This document shows positions 42,203 to 50,462 of a stretch of DNA of 64,000 bases, in pieces; position 1 is the first letter of the stretch, and every line of letters begins with the position of its first letter. The position numbers and the translations under genes are program-made. The DNA is from Aldehydirespirator sp965220645 (GTDB lineage: Bacteria > Actinomycetota > Acidimicrobiia > Acidimicrobiales > Aldehydirespiratoraceae). The DNA lies in NCBI GenBank assembly GCA_965220645.1, contig OZ244836.1:2914001-2978000 (forward strand). The letters are read 5' to 3'. The notes under the pieces are model-generated. The model saw only the letters and a list, made by a program, of their open reading frames with translations, searched no databases and had not been told where the DNA came from.

Positions 42203-42469
42203 ATGTGTCGCAACATCACAACCCTGCGGGGCCTGGCCCCTCCAGCCACGGCCGCGGAGATCGAGGCCGCCGCCCGGCAGTACGTCCGCAAGGTCAGCGG
42301 CGTGCAGAAGACATCCGCCGCCACCGAAGCCGCCTTCGAGCAGGCTGTCTCCCTCGTCGCCGACGCCACCGCCGACCTGCTGGCCACCCTGCCGCCCCGC
42401 CGGACGCCGCTGCGCAACGAGCCGCCGCTGCGGCGGCTGGCCTCGGCCGCGGCGGGCGGTACCCCCTAA
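42203..42469 (+). CDS. DUF2277 family protein
   Basis: An 88-residue protein that begins MCRNITTLRGLAPPATAAEIEAAARQYVRK, the signature of DUF2277 (conserved Cys2, helical). Function unknown. It is followed 7 bp later by pcm. Confidence 0.88.
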   Translation: MCRNITTLRGLAPPATAAEIEAAARQYVRKVSGVQKTSAATEAAFEQAVSLVADATADLLATLPPRRTPLRNEPPLRRLASAAAGGTP

Positions 42470-42476
42470 GACTTCG

Positions 42477-43166
42477 ATGTCTGGTTCGACGCGGCAGTTG
42501 TCGGACCTCGTCGCCCAGGCCCGCCGCTACGGAGTGCGCGACGAGGCCGTGCTGGAGGCCATCGGCCGGGTGCCGCGCCAGCGCTTCGTCCCCCGACGGT
42601 TCGCGGCGGCCGCCTTCGACGACGGACCGCTGCCCATCGGTGAGGGCCAGACCATCAGCCAGCCCGCCATGGTGGCGTTGATGGCCGAAGCGGCTCAGTT
42701 GGGCCCCCACGACCGTGTGCTCGAGGTCGGCGCAGGCTCCGGGTACGGCGCGCTGGTGCTGCGAGCCCTGGCCGCCCGAGTGGTGACCATCGAACGACGT
42801 CCGGCGCTGGCGGAGAAGGCCCGGGCCGCTCTCGCCGAGCACGGTCTGGGAGAGGTGACGGTCGTGGTCGGTGACGGCACGCTGGGCTGGCCCGACGAAG
42901 CCCCCTACGACGCCATCGTCGTGACCGCGGCCGGTCCGGCGCCCCCGCCTCCCCTGCTGGAGCAGCTCGCGCTCGGCGGCCGTCTGGTGATACCCATCGG
43001 CGCGCGGTACGGCCACCAGCAACTCATGCGCTACACCCGCCGCGGCGCCGCGGACCCGCAGGGGGACGGACCCCGACCGCTGGACGAGGAGTACCGCGAG
43101 GAATGGCTCACGTCCGTCCGCTTCGTGCCGCTCATCGGTTCCCACGGCTATGGCGACAGCCGCTGA
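42477..43166 (+). CDS. pcm: Protein-L-isoaspartate O-methyltransferase
   Basis: Repairs isoaspartyl residues in aged proteins using AdoMet, 229 residues. Motif I is LEVGAGSGYGA; upstream are VPRQRFVPRRF and GEGQTISQPAMVALM, both typical of Pcm, and downstream VVTAAGPAPPPPLLEQL and GGRLVIPIG. It lies 7 bp after the DUF2277 gene. Confidence 0.93.
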   Translation: MSGSTRQLSDLVAQARRYGVRDEAVLEAIGRVPRQRFVPRRFAAAAFDDGPLPIGEGQTISQPAMVALMAEAAQLGPHDRVLEVGAGSGYGALVLRALAARVVTIERRPALAEKARAALAEHGLGEVTVVVGDGTLGWPDEAPYDAIVVTAAGPAPPPPLLEQLALGGRLVIPIGARYGHQQLMRYTRRGAADPQGDGPRPLDEEYREEWLTSVRFVPLIGSHGYGDSR

Positions 43167-43190
43167 GCGCGGGGCGACGATGAGGTTTCC

Positions 43191-44108
43191 ATGACCCAGA
43201 CCCGCACCTGCATCATCGATATCGACACAGCAGGCATCCCTCGCGATCACGGCCGGTTCAACGTGAACGGGCCATCGGTGCTGCCCGCTCCCGAGTGGAT
43301 GCCGGATCGGCCGGGCCGCTATCTGATGTACTTCGCGCACCACGCCGGCCAGTCCATCCGCCTGGCTGCCGCCGACGAGCCGACCGGGCCATGGCGCATG
43401 GTCGAGCCGGACGTGCTCAACGTGGACGACACACCGTCGGACCGCCAGCCCCACATCGCCTCACCCGACGTGCACGCCGACCACCGGCGGCAGCGCTTCG
43501 TCATGTACTTCCACGGGATGGTCCCCGACTCGGTGGGCGGCCACCTGCCGTGCTGGGGGACCTACCCGTCGTTGAACCAGAAGACCATGGTGGCGACCTC
43601 CGACAGTGGACGGAGCTTCACGCTGGTCGAGCCTGGTGTGGCCGTGTCTCCGAGTTACTTGCGGATGTTTCACGCCCGCGATGCCTGGTACGGGGTGGCC
43701 ATGCCGTCGCAGGTGGTGCGCTCGGCCGACGGGATCCGGGGCTTCGAGTACGGACCGATGCTCTTCGACGACGACGAGATCCGCCACTGCTGCGTGTCCT
43801 ACCGGCCGGACCCCCGGGAGCTGGAGATGTTGTTCACCCGCTGTTTCGAGGCGCCGGAGCGCATCTACCGCACGGTGATCGACACCTCGGGCGATTGGCG
43901 CCAGTGGACGCCGGGCCCGGTCCGCGAGGTCATGCGGCCCACCGAGCCGTGGGAGGGCGCCGACGAGCCGATCAAGCCGGTGGCGAGAGGCTTGGCGGCC
44001 TCGCCGCAGAACGGCCTGCGCGACCCGTGCGTGCTCGAGGACGACGGCCGGCGCTGGCTGTTCTACGCAGCGTCGGGCGAGCACGCCATAGGCGTCACCG
44101 AGCTCTAG
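43191..44108 (+). CDS. Beta-propeller glycosidase-like hypothetical protein
   Basis: A 305-residue cytoplasmic protein. Repeated blade-like segments (GPSVLPAPEWMPDRPGRYLMYFAHH, RLAAADEPTGPW, MYFHGM, LRDPCVLEDDGRRWLFYAASGE) resemble the five-bladed propeller of GH43/GH32/GH130-type proteins. Acidic residues lie in the right segments, but catalytic residues cannot be assigned confidently, and such proteins often remain uncharacterised. It is 24 bp after pcm and its stop is followed by a hairpin. Confidence 0.6.
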   Translation: MTQTRTCIIDIDTAGIPRDHGRFNVNGPSVLPAPEWMPDRPGRYLMYFAHHAGQSIRLAAADEPTGPWRMVEPDVLNVDDTPSDRQPHIASPDVHADHRRQRFVMYFHGMVPDSVGGHLPCWGTYPSLNQKTMVATSDSGRSFTLVEPGVAVSPSYLRMFHARDAWYGVAMPSQVVRSADGIRGFEYGPMLFDDDEIRHCCVSYRPDPRELEMLFTRCFEAPERIYRTVIDTSGDWRQWTPGPVREVMRPTEPWEGADEPIKPVARGLAASPQNGLRDPCVLEDDGRRWLFYAASGEHAIGVTEL

Positions 44109-44123
44109 ACGGCTGCCCAACCC

Positions 44124-44170
44124 AATTTCTTGTGGAAATGGTCGCCCCAAGCCCCTAGCCACAAGAATTT
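44124..44170. terminator. Hairpin between the propeller gene and ltaE
   Basis: AATTTCTTGTGG and CCACAAGAATTT pair at 11 of 12 positions with a 23-nt loop, ending 21 bp before the ltaE -10 element. A terminator for the upstream gene. Confidence 0.55.
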
Positions 44171-44191
44171 CGGGCGGGAGACGCGGGACCG

Positions 44192-44197
44192 TAGCCT
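44192..44197 (+). promoter_or_regulatory. -10 element of ltaE
   Basis: TAGCCT, 6 nt before the GTG at 44204. Confidence 0.6.
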
Positions 44198-44203
44198 GGC
44201 GTC

Positions 44204-45217
44204 GTGATCGACCTTCGCTCCGACACCGTCACCCAGCCCACGCCGGCCATGCGGGCCGCCATGGCCGCAGCCGATGTAGGCGACGACGTGTACGGCGAGG
44301 ATCCGACCGTCAATGAACTCCAGGAGGCCGTAGCCGCGCTGCTCGGCAAGGAGACCGCGCTGTTCGTGACCAGCGGCACCCAGGGAAACCTCTGCGGGCT
44401 GCTCGCCCACTGCGGGCGCGGTGACGAGTACATCGTCGGTGACCATGCCCACACCTACATGTACGAGGGCGGCGGCGCCGCGGTGCTCGGGTCCATCCAG
44501 CCCCAGCCCGTGCCCACCGGCGACGACGGCATGATCGACCTGGCCGCGGCCGAGGCGTCCGTCAAGTCCCCCGACCATCACTTCGCCCGCACCCGGCTGC
44601 TGTGCCTGGAGAACACGCGGGACGGCAAGGTGCTCACGCTGACCCAGATGGAGGACTCCGCCGCGCTGGCCGCCCGCCACGGCTTGTCCCACCACCTCGA
44701 TGGGGCCCGAATGTGGAACGCGGCCGTGGCGCTGGGGGTGACGCCGCAGGCGGTGGCCGCGCCGTTCGACTCGGTGTCGGTGTGCCTGTCGAAGGGTCTC
44801 GGCACGCCAATGGGATCTGTGCTGGTCGGACCGGCGGACCTGATCGACGAGGCCCACAAGTGGCGAAAGATGCTCGGCGGCGGGCTGCGCCAAGCAGGCA
44901 TCGTCGCGGCCGCCGGGCTGTACGCGCTGGATCATCACATCGAGCGCCTCGCCGACGACCACGCCAACGCGGCCCGCCTGGCCGACGGTCTGGCCGCGAT
45001 AGACGGCGTGAAGATCGACTCCTGCGCTACCAACATGGTGTTCATCCGCCTCGACGACGAGGTTCTCGGCGAGGGTCCGGCCCCGCGCGACGAACTAGCC
45101 GACCGCGGCATCCTCACCCGTTGGAACGGCTCGCGGTCCCGTCTTGTCACCCATCTGGATGTCTCCGCAGACGACATCGAGACCGCTATCGACGCATTCG
45201 CCAACCTGATGGCCTGA
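44204..45217 (+). CDS. ltaE: Low-specificity L-threonine aldolase
   Basis: PLP enzyme that cleaves L-threonine to glycine and acetaldehyde, 337 residues. It begins MIDLRSDTVTQPTPAMRAAM, and has GDDVYGEDPT, the DGARMWNAA segment with the cofactor aspartate, and LSKGLGTPMGSVL with the PLP lysine. No deviations are seen. Guanine deaminase follows 26 bp later but has its own -10. Confidence 0.92.
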   Translation: MIDLRSDTVTQPTPAMRAAMAAADVGDDVYGEDPTVNELQEAVAALLGKETALFVTSGTQGNLCGLLAHCGRGDEYIVGDHAHTYMYEGGGAAVLGSIQPQPVPTGDDGMIDLAAAEASVKSPDHHFARTRLLCLENTRDGKVLTLTQMEDSAALAARHGLSHHLDGARMWNAAVALGVTPQAVAAPFDSVSVCLSKGLGTPMGSVLVGPADLIDEAHKWRKMLGGGLRQAGIVAAAGLYALDHHIERLADDHANAARLADGLAAIDGVKIDSCATNMVFIRLDDEVLGEGPAPRDELADRGILTRWNGSRSRLVTHLDVSADDIETAIDAFANLMA

Positions 45218-45231
45218 AAACCCGAGACGAG

Positions 45232-45237
45232 TACGGT
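45232..45237 (+). promoter_or_regulatory. -10 element of guaD
   Basis: TACGGT, 6 nt before the ATG at 45244. Confidence 0.6.
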
Positions 45238-45243
45238 GGCGCC

Positions 45244-46602
45244 ATGACGCTGGCCGTGGCCGGAACCTTGATGCAGACACCGGCACCTGACCGTCTCTCA
45301 GTGACCGATGCCGTGGTGGAAGTGCGGGCCGGGGTCATCGCTGCCGTGCATGACCGAGCCACCTCCGAGGGCGCAGCCGCGGGGCGGGCCGCGCTGGACT
45401 CGGCAGCCGACCGGGTGGACCTGGCACCGGGCACGTTCCTGATGCCCGGTCTGGTGGACCTTCACATCCATGCGCCCCAATGGCCCCAGCTTGGCACCGG
45501 GCTCGACCTGCCCCTGGAGCGCTGGCTGTTCGACTACACCTTCCCGCTCGAGGCCCGCTACGCCGACACCACCTTCGCCTCGACCGTGTGGGACGACCTT
45601 GTGCCGTCATTGTTGGCTATGGGTACGACCACCGCGGTCTACTTCTCGTCGAACCATCTGGAGGCCACCACGGCCCTGGCCGGAGCCTGCGCCCGCCACG
45701 GTCAGAGGGCGCTGGTTGGCCGGGTGGCCATGGACCACCCGACCGGCACCCCCGAGTGGTACCGGGACGCGACCGCCTCGGCGGGCGTGGAGGCGTCGGC
45801 CGCGTCCATCGAGGCCGTGGCTGCCCTCGGAAGCCCGCTGGTCGAGTCGATCATCACGCCCCGCTTCACTCCGGCCTGCACCGACACCCTGCTCGAGGGA
45901 CTGGGCGAGCTGGCCGAGGCCACCGGGGTGCGGGTACAGACGCATTGCGCGGAGTCGGACTGGCACTGCGACTACGCCCTCGACCGCTTCGGCGCTGCTG
46001 ACCCCGCCGCGCTCGACCGTTTCGGCCTGCTGCGCCCCCGAACGGTGCTGGCCCACAGCGACCACCTGGCCGCTGACGAGATGGCCATGGTGTCGGGACG
46101 GGGTGCCGGCGTGGCCCACTGCCCGCTGTCCAACGCCTACTTCGCCAATGCAGTCTTCGGGGTGCGGCGGGCGCTGGGCGCCGGCGTAGGCGTCGGCCTG
46201 GGCAGCGACATCGCCGGTGGTGCCCGCCCCGGCCTGCTGGGCGTCTGCCAGGACGCGGTCACCGTGTCCCGCATGCTGGAGGACGGTGTCGACCCGGCGC
46301 TCGACGCGGCCGGTCGGGGTGTCCCCGAGTCGCGCATCGACACCGTCACCGCCTTCTGGCTGGCGACTGCGGGTGGAGCCGAGCTGATCGACCTGCCGGT
46401 CGGGCTGATCGAGCCGGGCCGCCGCTTCGACGCCATGGCGGTGCGCACCGATCGGCCGGGCGGCGCTATCCGGCTGTGGGACGGCATCGACGACGAGGCC
46501 CGAGCCTTCGAGAAGGTTGTCCGCCTGGCCACCGCCGATGACATCAGCCACGTCTGGGTGGACGGCTCCCAGAGGCCGAGCGGTGAAGGCCGCGACCAGT
46601 GA
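45244..46602 (+). CDS. guaD: Guanine deaminase
   Basis: Amidohydrolase converting guanine to xanthine, 452 residues. Metal and substrate residues are in LVDLHIHAPQWPQLG, HCAESDWHC, LAHSDHLA and GLGSDIAGG; the PQ after the HxH and the ...RFDAMAV end are those of guanine deaminases. The start is ATG 45244 (leaderless pattern). The upstream part of the longer open frame is a shadow of ltaE. Confidence 0.92.
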   Translation: MTLAVAGTLMQTPAPDRLSVTDAVVEVRAGVIAAVHDRATSEGAAAGRAALDSAADRVDLAPGTFLMPGLVDLHIHAPQWPQLGTGLDLPLERWLFDYTFPLEARYADTTFASTVWDDLVPSLLAMGTTTAVYFSSNHLEATTALAGACARHGQRALVGRVAMDHPTGTPEWYRDATASAGVEASAASIEAVAALGSPLVESIITPRFTPACTDTLLEGLGELAEATGVRVQTHCAESDWHCDYALDRFGAADPAALDRFGLLRPRTVLAHSDHLAADEMAMVSGRGAGVAHCPLSNAYFANAVFGVRRALGAGVGVGLGSDIAGGARPGLLGVCQDAVTVSRMLEDGVDPALDAAGRGVPESRIDTVTAFWLATAGGAELIDLPVGLIEPGRRFDAMAVRTDRPGGAIRLWDGIDDEARAFEKVVRLATADDISHVWVDGSQRPSGEGRDQ

Positions 46603-46632
46603 ACGAGTCCGTGAGACGTACAGCGAGGCCGT

Positions 46633-46684
46633 GGCCCGAGCGGCCCGTGAGCGAAGCGAACAAGAGCGGGAGTGACAACGCTGC
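46633..46684. repeat. Dispersed 52-bp intergenic repeat, copy B
   Basis: Almost identical to 38391-38443. It lies between guaD and the dehalogenase gene and precedes GCGAGGCCGTGG-type sequence that also recurs near 57948. Confidence 0.75.
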
Positions 46685-46718
46685 CACACCACGGGCTCGC
46701 GCCCGTCCGCGCCGGCTC

Positions 46719-46724
46719 TAGCGT
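46719..46724 (+). promoter_or_regulatory. -10 element of the dehalogenase gene
   Basis: TAGCGT, 6 nt before the ATG at 46731. Confidence 0.6.
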
Positions 46725-46730
46725 GAAGCC

Positions 46731-47678
46731 ATGACCGACACCGAGACTCTCACCACCCGGGACGGCACCGTGTTCGTTCGCACCCCCGAAGAGCGCTTCG
46801 CCGCCATCGACGACTACCCCTACGAGCCCCGGTACGCGACCGTGGACGGCCTGCGCATGGCCTACGTGACGGCGGGGCCGGACGCATCGGACGAAGGCGC
46901 GGCCACCATCCTGCTGCTGCACGGCGAGCCGACCTGGGGCTATCTGTACCGCAAGATGATCCCGGTTCTGGCCCGCGCCGGCCACCGGGTAGCGGTCCCC
47001 GATCTCATCGGCTTCGGCCGCTCCGACAAGCCCATCGAGCGCACGGCCTATACCTATGCGGGCCACGTCGAGTGGATGCGCAGCTTCCTGGAAGCGACCG
47101 CGGCCGAGAGGGGCTCAGGGCCGCTGCACCTGTTCGGCCAGGACTGGGGCGGCCTGATCGGCCTGCGGATGGCCGCCGAGCACCCCGACCTGATCGACCG
47201 GCTGATCCTGGCCAACACCGCCCTGCCGGTGGGCGAGTCCCCCGGTGCCGGCTTCGACTTCTGGCTCCAGTTCAGCCAGGACGTCCCCTTCCTCGACTGC
47301 GGCCGCCTGGTTGACAACGCAACCGCCAACGAGCTGAGCGAGGCCGCGGTCGACGCCTACCGGGCGCCGTTCCCCGATGAGCTGCACCTGGCCGGCGCCC
47401 GCCAGTTCCCGCTGCTTGTGCCGGTGTCGCCGGACGATCCGGCCGTTGGTGCCAACAAGGCCGCCTGGAAGGCTCTGGAACAGTGGACCAAGCCCGTGCT
47501 CACCCTCTGGGCACCGGGGGATCCGGTGCTGGGGGGCCTGCAGCCCTTCATGACCGAGCGCATCCCGGGTGCGGCCGGGCAGCCCCACGCGCAGTTCGAG
47601 CCGGCCAGCCACTTCATACAGGAGGACCAGGGCCCAGCCCTGGCCGAGGCCATCAACGCCTGGCTCGCCAGCAGCTGA
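46731..47678 (+). CDS. Haloalkane dehalogenase-like alpha/beta hydrolase
   Basis: A 315-residue alpha/beta hydrolase of the haloalkane dehalogenase type (subfamily I by appearance). The nucleophile Asp is in FGQDWGGL, the halide-binding Trp is next to it and the oxyanion segment is HGEPTWGYLYR; the catalytic His is in SHFIQED. With an Asp nucleophile it should hydrolyse carbon-halogen bonds, though natural substrates are unknown. It is followed 28 bp later by the Nei-like gene. Confidence 0.9.
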   Translation: MTDTETLTTRDGTVFVRTPEERFAAIDDYPYEPRYATVDGLRMAYVTAGPDASDEGAATILLLHGEPTWGYLYRKMIPVLARAGHRVAVPDLIGFGRSDKPIERTAYTYAGHVEWMRSFLEATAAERGSGPLHLFGQDWGGLIGLRMAAEHPDLIDRLILANTALPVGESPGAGFDFWLQFSQDVPFLDCGRLVDNATANELSEAAVDAYRAPFPDELHLAGARQFPLLVPVSPDDPAVGANKAAWKALEQWTKPVLTLWAPGDPVLGGLQPFMTERIPGAAGQPHAQFEPASHFIQEDQGPALAEAINAWLASS

Positions 47679-47706
47679 CCGGCTGGACCCTCGCAGGGCC
47701 GCACCG

Positions 47707-48486
47707 GTGCCGGAGATAATCGAGGTTGAGGCCTACCGGGCGGCCATTGCGGCCACGGTGGGACGGACGGTGGCTCGTGTCCACGCTCCCGACGAGTGGT
47801 TCGCGAGAGGCAACACGACCACCGACGCCCTCCGCTCCGAGCTGACCGGGGCGCGGATCGAGGCTGTGAGGCGCACCGGCAAGCTGGTCATCGTCGACAC
47901 CGACGGCCCGCGGCTCGGTCTGCGGTTCGGCATGACCGGCAAGATCGTCGTCGACGGGGCCATGCCCATCGACCATCTCCTGTACGACAGCCCCCGCCAT
48001 GAGCCGGCCTGGGACCGGTTCGGGCTGGAGTTCGAGGGCGGGGGCACCATGGTGCTGCGCGATCCCCGGAGACTCGGCGGTGTCCAGCTCGACCCCGACG
48101 AGGACAGGCTGGGTCCGGACGCGCTGTCGCTGACACTGGGCCAGCTGCGCAAGGCGCTCACCGGATCGACGGTGACGCTGAAGGCCCGGCTGCTCGACCA
48201 GCGGCGCGTGGCCGGACTCGGCAACCTGCTGGTGGACGAGGCGCTGTGGCGGGCCCGGCTGTCGCCCCTCCGGGAATCACGATCGCTGGACGCCTCGGAG
48301 AGGGCGCGGCTCCATAGGGCCATCCGGACCACGCTGAGGGTCCTCGGCCAGCGGGGCGGATCCCATACCGGCGACCTCCAGCCCGCCCGGGTTCGGGGCG
48401 GCTGCTGTCCCCGCGACGAGACCGCGCTGCGGCGCGACCAGGTGGGAGGACGCACCACCTACTGGTGTCCGGACCACCAGGAGTAA
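47707..48486 (+). CDS. Fpg/Nei-family DNA glycosylase (second paralogue)
   Basis: A 259-residue glycosylase. After Met removal the N-terminus is PEIIEVEAYR, giving the catalytic Pro and Glu. VAGLGNLLVDEALWRA is the helix-two-turn-helix. The C-terminal zinc-finger region carries CC, a charged loop and WCPDH, so one ligand is probably His (the usual form has four Cys). Normal sequence PELPE is replaced by PEIIE, placing it in a Nei2-like subgroup. Start is GTG 47707, required by Pro2. Confidence 0.85.
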   Translation: MPEIIEVEAYRAAIAATVGRTVARVHAPDEWFARGNTTTDALRSELTGARIEAVRRTGKLVIVDTDGPRLGLRFGMTGKIVVDGAMPIDHLLYDSPRHEPAWDRFGLEFEGGGTMVLRDPRRLGGVQLDPDEDRLGPDALSLTLGQLRKALTGSTVTLKARLLDQRRVAGLGNLLVDEALWRARLSPLRESRSLDASERARLHRAIRTTLRVLGQRGGSHTGDLQPARVRGGCCPRDETALRRDQVGGRTTYWCPDHQE

Positions 48487-48524
48487 GACACTTCCACACG
48501 CGGCTCTGACCGGTCCGGCCGTCG

Positions 48525-48530
48525 TAGCCT
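48525..48530 (+). promoter_or_regulatory. -10 element of engB
   Basis: TAGCCT, 6 nt before the ATG at 48537. Confidence 0.6.
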
Positions 48531-48536
48531 GAACGG

Positions 48537-49142
48537 ATGGCCGGGCCTCTGGCGTTGCGCTTCGTGTCGTCGTATCCCCGCGCCCGGGATATGCCCGCCA
48601 CTGTGGCCGAGATCGCTCTGGTGGGACGGTCCAATGTGGGCAAGTCGTCGCTGCTGAACGCCCTGGCCCAGCGAAAGCAGCTGGCCCGCACCTCCAAGAC
48701 ACCCGGCGCCACCCGGCTGATCAACGCGTTCGAACTGGGCGTGGAGGGCTCAGGACTCTGGCTGGTTGACCTGCCCGGGTACGGCTACGCCAAGGCGTCC
48801 AAGGCCGAGTTGCGCCGTTGGAGCTCCATGGCTGAGGGCTATCTCGCTCACCGGGAGCCGCTGCGGGGTGTGCTGCACCTCATCGACGGCGAGATCGGAC
48901 CCACGCGCCTCGACCTGCAGACCGTCGGCTGGCTCGACAGCCTGGGCCTTCCCGTGACCTACGTGGCCACCAAGGCCGACAAGGTGGGCCCCTCCCGTCG
49001 CGGCGCCCGCCGGTCCGAGGTCGCGGCCAAGCTCGGCGCCGACCGGGGCAATGTCCACTGGACCAGCGCCGCCAAGGGCACCGGCATCGGTGAACTGCGG
49101 GCGCTCGTGAATGCCCTGCTCAAGTCCCAGGGGACCGGCTAG
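48537..49142 (+). CDS. engB: Ribosome biogenesis GTPase EngB/YsxC
   Basis: GTPase needed for large-subunit assembly, 201 residues. G1 is GRSNVGKSSL, G2 lies in KTPGATRLIN, G3 is DLPGYGYA, G4 is TKAD and G5 is SAAKGTG. Complete. It converges on the aminotransferase gene across a hairpin-rich spacer. Confidence 0.93.
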   Translation: MAGPLALRFVSSYPRARDMPATVAEIALVGRSNVGKSSLLNALAQRKQLARTSKTPGATRLINAFELGVEGSGLWLVDLPGYGYAKASKAELRRWSSMAEGYLAHREPLRGVLHLIDGEIGPTRLDLQTVGWLDSLGLPVTYVATKADKVGPSRRGARRSEVAAKLGADRGNVHWTSAAKGTGIGELRALVNALLKSQGTG

Positions 49143-49168
49143 GCCGAAGCTGCTACCGGTTTCTTAGT

Positions 49169-49208
49169 GCGAGTCTTGTGCCTGTGGCGCACAATTCTCG
49201 CCCGAGAA
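49169..49208. terminator. Hairpins between convergent engB and aminotransferase genes
   Basis: GCGAG..TTGTGC (49169-49182) pairs with GCACAA..CTCGC (49189-49201), and TTCTCG/CGAGAA (49195-49208) forms an alternative perfect 6-bp stem. Mutually exclusive structures without a T-run. Confidence 0.45.
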
Positions 49209-49224
49209 TCCCTGAAGACCCGAA

Positions 49225-50427
49225 CTACGGGTCGGAGGTGGCGGCCAGGGAGGCCACTGCGGCGGGCAGGCCGTGACCGTGGGGCAGTCCGAGCACCGTC
49301 ATCGCCGTCTCGAGGCCGCCCAGAGCGCCGAGCAGCATCGGCTCGTTCAGGTCGCCCAGGTGCCCGATACGGAAGGCCCGGCCCTCCATCTCGGTCATCA
49401 TCCCCGATCCGACGCTGACACTGAAACGGTCCCGGGCCATAGCGATCAGCGGATCGGCCGCGATTCCGCCGGTGCGCACGCACGTGATGGCGGCGGTGCG
49501 GTGCTTGGGTTCGGCGATGTTGATCTCCCACGGCCCTCCCGACGCCCAGCCGCCCACCGCAGCGTGCACCGCTGCGGCCCAGCGGCGGTGGCGAGCCACC
49601 GAGGCGTCGATCCCGCCGGTCTCGGCGATCATGTCGAGCGCAGTCCTCAGGGCGAACATGTGCTGGATGGGCGGGGTGCCGCCGAAGCGCTTGTAGATGT
49701 GGCCGGCCTCGAAGCGGGGGGCCCACGACAGGTGGAAGCGGGGCGTGGCCGCCGACCGGTTGCGCTCCAGGGCCCTCTCGCTGAGCGCGCAGAACGACAG
49801 GCCCGGCGGCATCATCAGTCCCTTCTGGGCGGCCGCCACGACCACGTCGATCCCCCAGTCGCGCATACGCAGCGGCTCGATGCCCACCGAGCAAACCCCG
49901 TCCACCACGAACAATGCCGGATGGTCGGCCGCGTCTATGGCGGCCCGCATGGCGGCAAGATCGGTGACCGCGCCGGTAGAGGTCTCGGTGTGGACGATGC
50001 ACACGTTGCGGATCCGGTGAGCGGTGTCGGCGGCCAGGATGTCGGCGATCTCAGCCGGATCGGTCGGACTGCGAAGATGCTCCGCCGTCGACACCACCTC
50101 GTAGCCGAGGTCGCGAGCCATCATCGCCCAGCGCCGACCGAACAGGCCGCAGTCAGGAATGAGTACCGCGTCGCCGGGGTCGAGCGTGTTGGTCAACGCC
50201 GATTCCCAGGCACCATGCCCCACGGTGGTCAGCACCACGACCTCGTCGGCTCCGCCGAAGGCCTCAGGCAACTCCTCCCAGATGCTGTCGGCGAGTGCGA
50301 TGAACTCCGGGTCGGCGAAGTCGATCGCAGGGCGGCGGAAGGCTTCCAGCACCCGGTCGGGAATGTTGGTAGGCCCAGGATTCTGAACGAAGTACCGGCC
50401 CCCCACGCTGCGTGGCCCTCCAGTCAC
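49225..50427 (-). CDS. Class V aminotransferase (alanine/serine-glyoxylate type)
   Basis: A 400-residue PLP enzyme. Landmarks are NPGPTNIPDRVLEA, the VGHGAWESALTN segment, VDGVCSVGIEPL (cofactor Asp), the PLP lysine in AAQKGLMMPPG and HIYKRFGGTPPIQHMF. These match alanine-glyoxylate or serine-glyoxylate aminotransferases. A GGAGGTGAGG Shine-Dalgarno precedes the GTG at 50427. It is 35 bp from the nitronate monooxygenase gene on the same strand. Confidence 0.88.
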   Translation of the reverse strand: MTGGPRSVGGRYFVQNPGPTNIPDRVLEAFRRPAIDFADPEFIALADSIWEELPEAFGGADEVVVLTTVGHGAWESALTNTLDPGDAVLIPDCGLFGRRWAMMARDLGYEVVSTAEHLRSPTDPAEIADILAADTAHRIRNVCIVHTETSTGAVTDLAAMRAAIDAADHPALFVVDGVCSVGIEPLRMRDWGIDVVVAAAQKGLMMPPGLSFCALSERALERNRSAATPRFHLSWAPRFEAGHIYKRFGGTPPIQHMFALRTALDMIAETGGIDASVARHRRWAAAVHAAVGGWASGGPWEINIAEPKHRTAAITCVRTGGIAADPLIAMARDRFSVSVGSGMMTEMEGRAFRIGHLGDLNEPMLLGALGGLETAMTVLGLPHGHGLPAAVASLAATSDP

Positions 50428-50462
50428 AGCCTCACCTCCGGACGTTGGACGAGCGGCCGCGC

